The notes beneath the pieces were generated by a model that saw only the letters and a program-made list of their open reading frames with translations, did not search any database and had not been told where the DNA came from. Of a stretch of 12,646 nucleotides of DNA, positions 1-6,500 are shown in pieces. This DNA is from an uncultured Eubacterium sp. GTDB taxonomy: Bacteria; Bacillota; Clostridia; Lachnospirales; Lachnospiraceae. Numbering within the stretch: position 1 is the stretch's first letter; each line of letters opens with the position of its first letter. Position numbers and translations under genes: made by a program. The stretch is taken from the NCBI GenBank assembly GCA_937915825.1, contig CALGGT010000077.1, positions 1 to 12,646 of the forward strand, written 5' to 3'.

Positions 1-2
1 CC

Positions 3-245
3 GAATATGATGAAGAAGCCACTATGAACATGTTTAAAGAAGAATTCTACCAGGATGGACTTGAAGATGGTCTTAAGCAGGGGCTTGAGAAAGGTCGTGA
101 AGAAGGCTGTGAGCAAGGCCAATCTCAATTGATCCAACAAATGATATCGAATGGAAAATCTGCAAAAGAAATTGCAGATTTTGTTGGCATGGATATCGAG
201 AAAATTAATGAAATGATCAAACATAGAAATGATCAAACACAGTAA
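3..245 (+). CDS. C-terminal fragment of Rpn-family (PD-(D/E)XK) nuclease/transposase-like protein
   Basis: This is a 5'-partial gene: the frame is open to the left edge, reading EYDEEATMNMF before any need for a start, so the internal ATG at 24 is probably not the real start. What remains is the C-terminal tail typical of Rpn/YhgA-like recombination-promoting nucleases annotated as PD-(D/E)XK nuclease family transposases. It has a run of charged G-x-x-x-G units (DGLEDGLKQGLEKGREEG), then a small helical segment (SAKEIADFVGMDIEKINEMI) resembling a helix-turn-helix tail. The catalytic nuclease domain would lie outside the window. Family members are thought to nick or cut DNA and to promote recombination. 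The gene ends at TAA 243-245 and is followed by a strong terminator. The assignment rests on the tail pattern only; another protein with the same charged repeat tail is possible. Confidence 0.7.
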   Translation, partial: EYDEEATMNMFKEEFYQDGLEDGLKQGLEKGREEGCEQGQSQLIQQMISNGKSAKEIADFVGMDIEKINEMIKHRNDQTQ

Positions 246-286
246 CCGATAACTAAATTTAAATATGTAAAGTACGCGTTTCATTC

Positions 287-350
287 ATGTCCCACGAATG
301 ATCCGATTATCAAAGATAATCTGGATGATTCGTGGGACATTTTTGATTTT
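287..350 (+). terminator. Long intrinsic terminator of the Rpn-like gene
   Basis: A near-perfect inverted repeat pairs 287-311 with 315-340. The outer arms ATGTCCCACGAAT / ATTCGTGGGACAT are fully complementary, the inner arms GATTATC / GATAATC flank a 3-nt loop, and there is one unpaired base near 321. It runs straight into a T-rich tail (340-350). It lies 41 nt after the upstream stop and ends that transcription unit. The stem of about 24 bp is longer than a usual terminator stem, so a repeat-element origin is also possible. Confidence 0.9.
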
Positions 351-380
351 ACACTTTAAATATCACAGAAAGAATTTTAT

Positions 381-422
381 GGACGAAACTTCGCGGATGA
401 AACTTCACGGATCAAACTTCAT
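381..422 (+). repeat. Three tandem 14-bp repeats in an intergenic region
   Basis: The units GGACGAAACTTCGC, GGATGAAACTTCAC and GGATCAAACTTCAT occupy 381-394, 395-408 and 409-422. They lie between the terminator at 287-350 and the promoter at 467-495, in a stretch with no convincing gene. The 14-nt period is not a multiple of three, which argues against coding. No function is evident; it could be a slipped-strand expansion or a set of protein-binding half-sites. Confidence 0.8.
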
Positions 423-466
423 AGCCTGGAAAAGGGGAGGATTCTCCAGACTGGGTAATCTCAATA

Positions 467-495
467 TTTACCTCTTGATCGGATTATGATATAAT
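467..495 (+). promoter_or_regulatory. Sigma-A-type promoter for the secreted LRR gene
   Basis: The -35 candidate TTTACC (467-472) is separated by 17 nt from a perfect -10 TATAAT (490-495). The -10 is preceded by TG-A (487-489), which makes it an extended -10. The start codon lies about 70 nt downstream at 566, behind GGAAGGAGA (552-560). The same arrangement recurs upstream of the 6698 gene. Confidence 0.7.
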
Positions 496-565
496 AATGA
501 AGTAGATAATAGTGTATTCTTAGTGAGACGATTGACCATTAAGATACAAGTGGAAGGAGAACTCT

Positions 566-1498
566 ATGAAAAGACAAAGAAATCAAAGAAAACAAAGAAA
601 ACATAAAGTACAAAAGATCCTTGCGTGGTTTATAGCCGTTGTCATGGTGACAGAATTTTGGACGGAGGGAAGTATCGTTCGGGCAATGGAAAAAGAAACG
701 GGAACTTTGTTTGAGGAAGAAACCATTACGTCCCAGACCGATCCTTTTTCTACCTATGCCATTGTTAGCCCCATCAGTAATGGATTATATGATACTCAGT
801 CAGCACTGTATGCTACCATAGCAAAGATGGAAGTTCTTCCCTCTGCTGACCAGGTTACCGCAAAAGATTTTAGCATGATCATGGCAGCTAGAATCGCTTA
901 TAATTCCCTTACAGATGAACAGAAAGCGCTTGTGAGTGCCTCTACCCTTCAAAAACTAACCGATGCGGAAACTGCCATCGAGAATATCCGGAAACAATCG
1001 CAAAATTCAGATGTTTCAGAAAATGCAACAAGCACCTCAAATTCAGATGGTTCAGATGGTTCAACGAGCTCAGCGTCTGCAGCGAACTCAGCGAGTGCAG
1101 CGAGATCAGTTGGTTCGAAGAGCACTAGGAAAGGGAAAGTATTCACATCGGGAAAGGGGATCTATAAGATCACGAAAGAATCTTCGGATCAAACGACGGC
1201 TGGAGCGGTGGCCTATCAGAGACCTGTAAAGAAAAAATACGCCAAAGTGGTAATACCTTCTACCGTGGGATTCAAGGGCGTAACCTACTCGGTTACTTCC
1301 GTGGCAGCGAAAGCATTCCGTGGATGCAGAAAACTAAAAATAATAAAAATTAAGACCACTGTTCTTAAAAAGATTGGGAAGAAGGCCTTTGCCGGGGTAC
1401 CTAAGCGTGGGACAGTAAAGGTTCCCAAGAAAAAGCTGCACGCGTATAAGAAGCTTTTGAAAAAAGCTGCTTACAAAGGAAAAGTAAAGGCAAAGTAA
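566..1498 (+). CDS. Secreted surface protein with Ser-rich linker and C-terminal BspA-like LRR region
   Basis: This 310-aa exported protein starts at an ATG with a strong ribosome site GGAAGGAGA five nt upstream. A very basic N-terminus (residues 1-15) precedes a hydrophobic segment (about 17-30) and a possible signal peptidase site after VRA at residue 40. Residues about 80-140 form a helical module with the IAYNSLTDEQKALV pattern often seen in Firmicute surface proteins. Residues about 145-185 are a Ser/Asn/Ala-rich linker. Residues about 190-300 carry beta segments and the AFRGC...LKKIGKKAFAGV pattern of LRR_5/BspA-like repeats; the end is extremely Lys-rich. Such proteins usually sit at the cell surface and bind host or matrix ligands. 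No LPXTG sorting signal is visible. The basic tail may bind anionic wall polymers (inference). The stop codon lies within an 11-bp duplication, and rlmD begins 17 nt later, so the two genes may be co-transcribed. The specific ligand is unknown. Confidence 0.75.
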   Translation: MKRQRNQRKQRKHKVQKILAWFIAVVMVTEFWTEGSIVRAMEKETGTLFEEETITSQTDPFSTYAIVSPISNGLYDTQSALYATIAKMEVLPSADQVTAKDFSMIMAARIAYNSLTDEQKALVSASTLQKLTDAETAIENIRKQSQNSDVSENATSTSNSDGSDGSTSSASAANSASAARSVGSKSTRKGKVFTSGKGIYKITKESSDQTTAGAVAYQRPVKKKYAKVVIPSTVGFKGVTYSVTSVAAKAFRGCRKLKIIKIKTTVLKKIGKKAFAGVPKRGTVKVPKKKLHAYKKLLKKAAYKGKVKAK

Positions 1499-1505
1499 AG
1501 GCAAA
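1484..1505 (+). repeat. 11-bp tandem duplication spanning the stop codon
   Basis: GTAAAGGCAAA occurs at 1484-1494 and again at 1495-1505. The second copy is out of phase and supplies the TAA stop (1496-1498) of the LRR gene. With only one copy the frame would read ...VKAKWFV and enter the rlmD start codon in frame. Confidence 0.9.
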
Positions 1506-1515
1506 GTGGTTCGTT

Positions 1516-2979
1516 ATGAAGAAGAATGAAATCTATACAGGCAAGGTGGTTTGCCTGGATTTTCCCAACAAATCTCGCGTGGAAGTGGAGGGAGAAGAGG
1601 AACGGGTTCTGGTAAAGAATGCGTTGCCGGGCCAGGAAGTCAGCTTTCGTTTAAAAAAGGCCAAAAAAGGGCGTGCCGTTGGCAATTTATTGGAGGTATT
1701 AAAGCCCTCGGAGTTGGAAAACGGAGAGGTGAAATGTCCGCATTTTAACCAATGTGGCGGCTGTTCGTATCATACCTTATCGTATGAAAATCAAAAAAAT
1801 TTGAAATTAGATCAAGTGCAGAGGTTATTAAAAAAGGTAGGCCGGGATATTCCCCTGGAAACCATTGAACCCAGCCCGCGAATTTATGAATACAGAAACA
1901 AAATGGAGTTTTCGTTCGGGGATGCCACCAAGGGAGGGGATCTTACCCTTGGAATGCATAAAAAAGGGAGTTTTTACGATATCGTTTCGGTTCCGGATTG
2001 TCAGATCGTGGACGAGGATATTCGTAAAATATTACGAGCCACCTTGCAATTTTGCAGAGAAAAAAAACTGACGTTTTACCATAAAATTACACACAACGGT
2101 TTTTTACGCCATTTATTGGTGAGGAAGGCTTATAAAACCGGGGAAATTCTGGTGTGCCTGGTGACCTCGTCCCAATGGGATCCGGTGAATGTGGAAGATT
2201 CATTGAAGCAGGAAGATCCATTTGGGCAGGAAGATCCATTGGAGCAGAAAGATTCATTGAGGCAGGTGGATCTAGAGTCCTTATTCGAGGATTTTCGGGA
2301 TGTGATCCAGAACCTGGTGATCGAAGGCGAGATCGCAGGGATTTTGCATATGATCAATGACAGCCTTTCGGACGTGGTACAATCCGATTCGACCAGAGTT
2401 TTATATGGAAAAGATTACTTTTATGAAGAATTGCTAGGGCTCAAATTCAAAATTTCTCCCTTCTCATTCTTCCAGACCAACTCCGCCGGAGCAGAGGTTT
2501 TGTACGGCGTTGCCAGGGATTATATTGGAGACACGGCGGATCAGACGGTGTTTGATCTATACAGCGGTACGGGGACCATTGCTCAGATTGTCGCTCCCAA
2601 AGCCAAAAAAGCCATTGGAGTTGAAATTGTGGAAGAGGCAGTAGAGGCTGCCAGGGAAAATGCGAAGTTGAATGGACTTACCAACTGTGAATTTATCGCA
2701 GGGGATGTTTTGAAAGTGATGGACGATTTAAAAGAAAAGCCGGATATGATTATTTTAGATCCGCCCAGAGACGGCGTTCATCCCAAGGCGATTCAAAAGA
2801 TCATAAACTACGGCGTGGACCGTATCCTGTATATTTCTTGCAAACCTACGTCCTTAGCCAGGGATCTTCCGGAATTTTTGGATGCGGGATACCAGGTGGA
2901 GAAGGCGGTTTGCGTGGATATGTTTCCTTGGACAAGAGGGGTTGAAAGTTGCGTGCTCCTCGAACGCGTGAGAAGCTGA
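1516..2979 (+). CDS. rlmD: 23S rRNA (uracil-C5)-methyltransferase, RlmD/RlmCD (RumA) type
   Basis: This 487-aa enzyme makes 5-methyluridine in 23S rRNA using SAM. The domains in order are an N-terminal TRAM RNA-binding domain (about 3-62); an Fe-S domain with Cys74, Cys80, Cys83 (C-x5-C-G-G-C) and Cys162, matching the [4Fe-4S] ligand pattern of RumA; then a Rossmann methyltransferase domain. That domain has motif I VFDLYSGTGTIAQ (345-357), IILDPPRDGVHP (412-423), the catalytic nucleophile Cys442 in YISCKPTSLARDL, and the expected general base Glu477 in RGVES. In Firmicutes one enzyme (RlmCD) may modify both U747 and U1939, so the exact target is uncertain. An in-frame repeat insert lies at residues 227-250. 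The ATG at 1516 is favoured because the TRAM domain starts immediately, although no good ribosome site is seen; translation may be coupled to the upstream gene. Open codons continue after the TGA stop. Confidence 0.93.
   Translation: MKKNEIYTGKVVCLDFPNKSRVEVEGEEERVLVKNALPGQEVSFRLKKAKKGRAVGNLLEVLKPSELENGEVKCPHFNQCGGCSYHTLSYENQKNLKLDQVQRLLKKVGRDIPLETIEPSPRIYEYRNKMEFSFGDATKGGDLTLGMHKKGSFYDIVSVPDCQIVDEDIRKILRATLQFCREKKLTFYHKITHNGFLRHLLVRKAYKTGEILVCLVTSSQWDPVNVEDSLKQEDPFGQEDPLEQKDSLRQVDLESLFEDFRDVIQNLVIEGEIAGILHMINDSLSDVVQSDSTRVLYGKDYFYEELLGLKFKISPFSFFQTNSAGAEVLYGVARDYIGDTADQTVFDLYSGTGTIAQIVAPKAKKAIGVEIVEEAVEAARENAKLNGLTNCEFIAGDVLKVMDDLKEKPDMIILDPPRDGVHPKAIQKIINYGVDRILYISCKPTSLARDLPEFLDAGYQVEKAVCVDMFPWTRGVESCVLLERVRS
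2194..2265 (+). repeat. Four in-frame 18-bp repeats inside rlmD
   Basis: Four 18-bp units (2194-2211, 2212-2229, 2230-2247, 2248-2265) encode EDSLKQ, EDPFGQ, EDPLEQ and KDSLRQ, followed by a decayed unit VDLESL. They insert an acidic, flexible stretch between the central domain and the methyltransferase domain, at a place where RumA-type proteins do not normally carry repeats. Confidence 0.9.
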
Positions 2980-2998
2980 AATACGGGTAGTAGTAGAA

Positions 2999-3142
2999 TT
3001 CGGTATTCCGTCATGGAGGAGAGGTGTAGTACCGGTATGAAGATGTGGTGTAGTACCGGTATGAAGATGTGGTGTAGTGCCGGTATGGAGGAGAGGTGTA
3101 GTGCCGGTACGAAGATGTGGTATAGTGACGTTATGGAGGAGT
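2999..3142 (+). repeat. 24-bp tandem repeat array between rlmD and the STAS-kinase gene
   Basis: Five units of 24 bp start at 3023, 3047, 3071, 3095 and 3119, with a degenerate unit at 2999. The first two are identical, beginning GGTGTAGTACCGGTATGAAG. The others alternate GAAGATGT and GGAGGAGA at their 3' ends. The units are contiguous, without spacers. The last unit supplies the ribosome binding site GGAGGAG (3135-3141) of the gene starting at 3151. The core contains the palindrome ACCGGT in the first two units. Confidence 0.9.
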
Positions 3143-3144
3143 GA
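3013..3144 (+). other. Possible small ORF encoded by the 24-bp array (43 codons)
   Basis: ATG 3013 to TGA 3142-3144 is open and is built from eight-residue units such as CSTGMKMW, CSAGMEER and CSAGTKMW, so it is Cys- and Met-rich. It is in the same frame as rlmD, with no stop between the rlmD TGA and this one, and it ends six nt before the ATG of the STAS-kinase gene. AGGTG (3022-3026) lies 10 nt before a second ATG at 3037. A 24-nt period keeps any array open once it lacks stops, so this may be chance. Translation is not shown. Confidence 0.25.
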
Positions 3145-3150
3145 TGTAGA

Positions 3151-4326
3151 ATGAGTGAACCGGAAAACAAAGGAATCATTCCAATCAAACTTACAGGAAG
3201 AATCGATTCGACAAATGTAGAAAAAATAGAGGCGGATGTATTCCGGGAAATTTTGGATCAGGAAGGAGAAAAGATCCGGATCGACGTCTCAGAGCTTACT
3301 TATATATCCAGCGCAGGTCTGCGTGTTCTCATGAAGCTGCGGAAAGCAACGGGGAAGGCGATCGAGATTGATAATGTCTCCAGAGAGGTATATGAAATCT
3401 TTGAAATTACAGGTTTTACGGAATTGTTTACCGTAAAGAAGGCTCTCCGGAGCATCCGTGTGGAGGGGCTTGAGGAGATCGGGCGAGGTTTCTTTGGAAC
3501 GGTTTATCGTATAGACCGTGACAGCATCGTAAAGGTGTATAACGGAGCCGACAAGCTTCCTATGATCGAGAATGAGATTAAAATAGCCCGAAAGGCTTTC
3601 TTAAGCGGGATACCAACTGCGATCGCGTATGATATCGTTAAAGTCGGCAATGACTATGGCTCCGTCTTTGAAATGCTCAATGCAAGAACCTTTCACGAGC
3701 TGGTGCAGAAGGAAGAGACTCCCCTTGAAGATATTTTAAGCAAATACGTTTCCCTTCTAAAATCGATCCATCATACGAAGATGGAAGAGGACGCCTTTCC
3801 TTTATATAAGGAATCCTACCTGGGGTATCTGGAAGTGATTCGAGAGCATTTAACGAATGATCAATATCAGAGATTAAGGGATCTGATCGTCTCGATGAAA
3901 GATGAGCATACCGTGGTTCATGGAGATGTTCAGATGAAAAATGTTATGCTGGTCGGAGAGGAACCCATGCTGATCGACATGGATACCTTAGGGCTTGGAA
4001 ATCCGGTCTTTGACCTCGCCGGGTTGTATGTCACATACCAACTGTTTGAAGAGGATGATCCGGATAATGCCATGGATTTTCTCGGAATGACCAATGAAAT
4101 GGTAGACAACCTCTGGAAAGGGATCCTAGATTACTATTTTGATCAGGAATCGGAGGAAGATCTGGAACGGATCGCGGACCGGATCGCGCTGACAGCCTCC
4201 ATACGTTTTCTCTATCTAATGGAATCCACGGATCTGAAGAAGGGTGAGCTTGGCAAAATGAGGATCGCGCATACAAAAGAACACATCGAAGACTTATTAA
4301 AAAGGGTAACGACACTGGCTGTATAG
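3151..4326 (+). CDS. STAS domain fused to an APH/choline-kinase-like phosphotransferase
   Basis: This 391-aa protein combines two signalling folds. Residues about 8-100 form a STAS (anti-sigma-factor-antagonist-like) domain with IDVSELTYISSAGLRVL. Ser54 matches the serine phosphorylated in SpoIIAA, while the preceding conserved Asp is Ser53 here. Residues about 106-385 form a kinase-like phosphotransferase: a glycine-rich loop GRGFFGTVYR (111-120), a likely ATP-binding Lys128, a catalytic loop HGDVQMKN (257-264) with Asp259 and Asn264, and a metal-binding Asp276 in IDMDT. These are the aminoglycoside phosphotransferase/choline kinase signatures, with a more protein-kinase-like glycine loop than usual. 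The substrate could be a small molecule, a sugar or a protein serine; the sequence does not decide. It lacks membrane segments and is probably cytoplasmic. The start is supported by GGAGGAG at 3135-3141, nine nt upstream. Confidence 0.85.
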   Translation: MSEPENKGIIPIKLTGRIDSTNVEKIEADVFREILDQEGEKIRIDVSELTYISSAGLRVLMKLRKATGKAIEIDNVSREVYEIFEITGFTELFTVKKALRSIRVEGLEEIGRGFFGTVYRIDRDSIVKVYNGADKLPMIENEIKIARKAFLSGIPTAIAYDIVKVGNDYGSVFEMLNARTFHELVQKEETPLEDILSKYVSLLKSIHHTKMEEDAFPLYKESYLGYLEVIREHLTNDQYQRLRDLIVSMKDEHTVVHGDVQMKNVMLVGEEPMLIDMDTLGLGNPVFDLAGLYVTYQLFEEDDPDNAMDFLGMTNEMVDNLWKGILDYYFDQESEEDLERIADRIALTASIRFLYLMESTDLKKGELGKMRIAHTKEHIEDLLKRVTTLAV

Positions 4327-4380
4327 TTCGTGCTGCAGCCTATGGGAAAATCGGATTGCCGAGAGGATCCTGAGGGTAGT

Positions 4381-4477
4381 GCAGGTGCAGGTGCAAGTGC
4401 TGGCACTGGTGCTGGTACTGGCACTGGCACTGGTACTGGTACTGGTACTGGGACTGAATGGCACTGGTGCTGGTACA
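4381..4477 (+). repeat. Degenerate hexamer repeat (GGTACT/GGCACT/GGTGCT)
   Basis: About 95 bp of six-base units lie between the STAS-kinase stop and the lipoprotein start. They run from GGTGCA units through GGCACT/GGTGCT to perfect GGTACT copies at 4432-4449, then decay. In the frame starting GTG 4330 they encode an Ala/Gly then Thr/Gly dipeptide run. The array is typical of replication slippage. It sits in the leader of the lipoprotein gene, so a copy-number change would alter leader length by multiples of six. Confidence 0.85.
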
Positions 4478-4510
4478 GGGAACTCCCACGGTTGTCTTAT
4501 ATTCACAGGA

Positions 4511-4570
4511 AAAGAATGGATAGGGAAAGAATGAATATGGAAAGAATGGATAAGGAAAGAGGTTTATGAT
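4511..4570 (+). repeat. 15-bp tandem repeats containing the lipoprotein start region
   Basis: The units AAAGAATGGATAGGG, AAAGAATGAATATGG and AAAGAATGGATAAGG (4511-4525, 4526-4540, 4541-4555) are followed by a diverged unit (4556-4570) that contains the lipoprotein start codon. Each of the three clear units carries an in-phase ATG. The purine-rich unit ends provide the only ribosome-binding sequence for the downstream gene (AAGGAAAGAGG, 4552-4562). Confidence 0.8.
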
Positions 4571-6305
4571 GAATCGGAGGATCAGAATTTGGCTTCTCCT
4601 GGCTTTGGTTACGTCAGGAGTCCTTCTAACAAGTGGATGCAAAGCTATGAATTTGGGGAAGATAACCCTGACCGGGGATCTGAACGAAGAAGGGGAGAAT
4701 CCGGAGGAAGGAGGAACTCAGAAGGAAAAAGCGGGGGAGACAGGAGAAAGCGGAGGCTCCAGGGAGAGTGCTTCGGAATTGGTTGACTTTCACCCTCACG
4801 CCACGAAAAAGACCAAACCATCCCGCTGGATGGACGCGCAGACGGTATCGGTGAACGAAAAAATTGTCAAATCCTATCAGGCTGAGAATCTGATTGAAAT
4901 GGGAGCTCCGGAGGAATATGCCACTCTTCCTGGTATTATCACCTTTCGTGGCAACAATTTCCGGGACAATCCCACGTTCGGGACCCAATCCTTTGATCAG
5001 AATCAATTAAAGCTAAAATGGTCCGTTCCCACAGGTTCCCTGGTCTCCGAGGGAAGAGCCTGGACCGGCAGCGGGTGGACCGGCCAGCCCTTGATCGTAA
5101 AGTGGCCCAAAGAAACCAAACAGATTATGAATCTATACGATTGGGCCAAGGCGGATGACGAGTTGGTGGAGGTGATCTATGCGTGCCTGGATGGAAAAAT
5201 ATATTTTTTGGATCAAAAAACCGGAAAGAAAACCCGTGATCCGCTGGATATCGGCTATACATTTAAAGGGGCGGGAGCCCTGGATCCAAGAGGGTATCCC
5301 ATTTTATATCTAGGAGCCGGCTATAACAGTGCCAAAGGAGTTTCTCATGCCTTTATTATTAGTTTGGTCAACGGCAAGATTCTCTATGAATTCGGTGCTC
5401 AGGATCCCTTTTCCCTGCGGGGGCGCTTGTCGTATTTTGACTCGTCGGCCCTGGTTGATGCGGAAACGGACACTTTGATCTATCCCGGCGAGAACGGGAT
5501 TCTGTATTTGATCCGGCTGAACACCCGATACGATGAGGCGACGGGGAAACTGAAGATTCATCCGGATCCGGTGGTCCGCTTCCGGTATCATGGCAAGCGA
5601 ACCACGGTATACAAATACTGGCCGGGGATGGAATGCAGCGCGGCGGTGTATCAAGGGTATTTGTTCATCGGGGATAACGGTGGGCATTTAATGTGTTTGG
5701 ATCTAAACCGGTTGAAGCTGGTGTGGGTGCAGGATGTGCTGGACGATACCAACGGCAGCCCGGTGCTGGAGGTGGAAAACGGAAAACTGTATTTATACAT
5801 CAGTCCCTCTTTTCATCTGGGATGGCGGTCGTCTACAACGGCGAAGGTTCCCATCTATAAAATCGATGCGGAAACCGGGAAAAAGGTATGGCACAGAGAT
5901 TATACCTGCTCATCGGTGGAAGGCGTTTCCGGCGGTGTGCAGTCCACCATCGCTATTGGGAAGAACAATCTGAAGGATTATATTTATTGCACGGTGTCCC
6001 GAACGGGAAATGCAGGAAGCGGTGTTCTTACTTGCATCCATAAGACGACCGGTGAGGTGGTCTGGGAGCATAAGGCAGCCTATGCCTGGTCTTCCCCGGT
6101 TTGCATCTACAATGAGAAGGGAGAGGGTAGGGTTCTCTATGTGACCAGTGGAGGTATGCTGTATTGCTTAGATGGCGTAAGCGGGGAAGAGAAAGCCTCT
6201 TTGAAAGTTTCCGATGGCAATGTGGAAGCTTCCCCTGCTGTCTTTCAGGACATGCTGATCGTAGGGACCAGAGGGTGCCGGATTCAAGGTGTTAAGATTA
6301 AATAA
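4566..6305 (+). CDS. PQQ-type beta-propeller lipoprotein
   Basis: This 579-aa exported protein has a basic start, a hydrophobic segment (about 9-22) and the lipobox-like LLTSGC with Cys25 as the probable lipidated residue, so it should be anchored to the outer face of the membrane. Residues about 32-70 are a Glu/Gly-rich linker. From about 125 to the end it forms blades of the PQQ/YVTN-like propeller type: LKWSVPTGS, YACLDGKIYFLDQKTGKK, LMCLDLNRLKLVWVQ, VPIYKIDAETGKKVWHRDY, GVLTCIHKTTGEVVWEH and LYCLDGVSGEEKASLKVSDG. Each has the strand-D-x-x-T/S-G-turn pattern. Gram-positive members are usually scaffold or binding proteins rather than PQQ dehydrogenases, so no enzyme activity is claimed. ATG 4566 and ATG 4569 are both possible; 4569 gives a more normal spacing from AAGGAAAGAGG. 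The stop is followed by a non-coding boundary region. Confidence 0.85.
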   Translation: MMNRRIRIWLLLALVTSGVLLTSGCKAMNLGKITLTGDLNEEGENPEEGGTQKEKAGETGESGGSRESASELVDFHPHATKKTKPSRWMDAQTVSVNEKIVKSYQAENLIEMGAPEEYATLPGIITFRGNNFRDNPTFGTQSFDQNQLKLKWSVPTGSLVSEGRAWTGSGWTGQPLIVKWPKETKQIMNLYDWAKADDELVEVIYACLDGKIYFLDQKTGKKTRDPLDIGYTFKGAGALDPRGYPILYLGAGYNSAKGVSHAFIISLVNGKILYEFGAQDPFSLRGRLSYFDSSALVDAETDTLIYPGENGILYLIRLNTRYDEATGKLKIHPDPVVRFRYHGKRTTVYKYWPGMECSAAVYQGYLFIGDNGGHLMCLDLNRLKLVWVQDVLDDTNGSPVLEVENGKLYLYISPSFHLGWRSSTTAKVPIYKIDAETGKKVWHRDYTCSSVEGVSGGVQSTIAIGKNNLKDYIYCTVSRTGNAGSGVLTCIHKTTGEVVWEHKAAYAWSSPVCIYNEKGEGRVLYVTSGGMLYCLDGVSGEEKASLKVSDGNVEASPAVFQDMLIVGTRGCRIQGVKIK

Positions 6306-6368
6306 GACAGAAAAACATAGCATATACATACACGAAAGGGATGGAAAAATAGAGGAAATAGATGGATA

Positions 6369-6394
6369 AAAATCTATTTTCGAAAATAGATTTT
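6369..6394. other. Perfect 26-bp AT-rich palindrome
   Basis: AAAATCTATTTT-CG-AAAATAGATTTT is a complete self-complementary sequence. The core TTTTCGAAAA (6377-6386) is repeated directly at 6391-6400. It may be a dimeric regulator site or a weak terminator for the lipoprotein gene; the stem is almost all A/T, so termination would be weak. Confidence 0.6.
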
Positions 6395-6432
6395 CGAAAA
6401 AATGAAGTGAAAATGCCTGTTGAGATAATATA

Positions 6433-6450
6433 ATTAAATTTAAATTTAAT
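6433..6450. other. Perfect 18-bp AT-only palindrome
   Basis: ATTAAATTTAAATTTAAT reads the same on both strands. It may be a regulator site or an AT-rich bend element. In so AT-rich a region part of this may be chance. Confidence 0.45.
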
Positions 6451-6500
6451 GCCTTAAAAAAGCACAGTATTATGCGGGGTAGGGGTTATTTTTTTTAGGA

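Noticed and set aside
298..489. 63-codon + strand frame
   Set aside because: It begins inside the terminator stem, runs through the 14-bp repeats and ends in the promoter; it has no ribosome site and no recognisable protein pattern.
2977..2979. Selenocysteine or programmed readthrough at the rlmD TGA
   Set aside because: RlmD is complete before this codon, no SECIS-like hairpin was recognised just after it, and the following sequence is the repeat array; only the open frame itself is reported.
2999..3142. CRISPR-like array
   Set aside because: The units are directly adjacent without unique spacers, and no cas gene is present.
2808..3188. Antisense 126-codon frame with HIFIPVLH-type repeats
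   Set aside because: It is the reverse-strand reading of the 24-bp array plus the end of rlmD; a 24-nt period keeps several frames open, and no start signal supports it.
4340..4642. Antisense frames over the hexamer and 15-bp repeats
   Set aside because: They mirror low-complexity DNA and overlap the lipoprotein start; no ribosome site or domain is visible.
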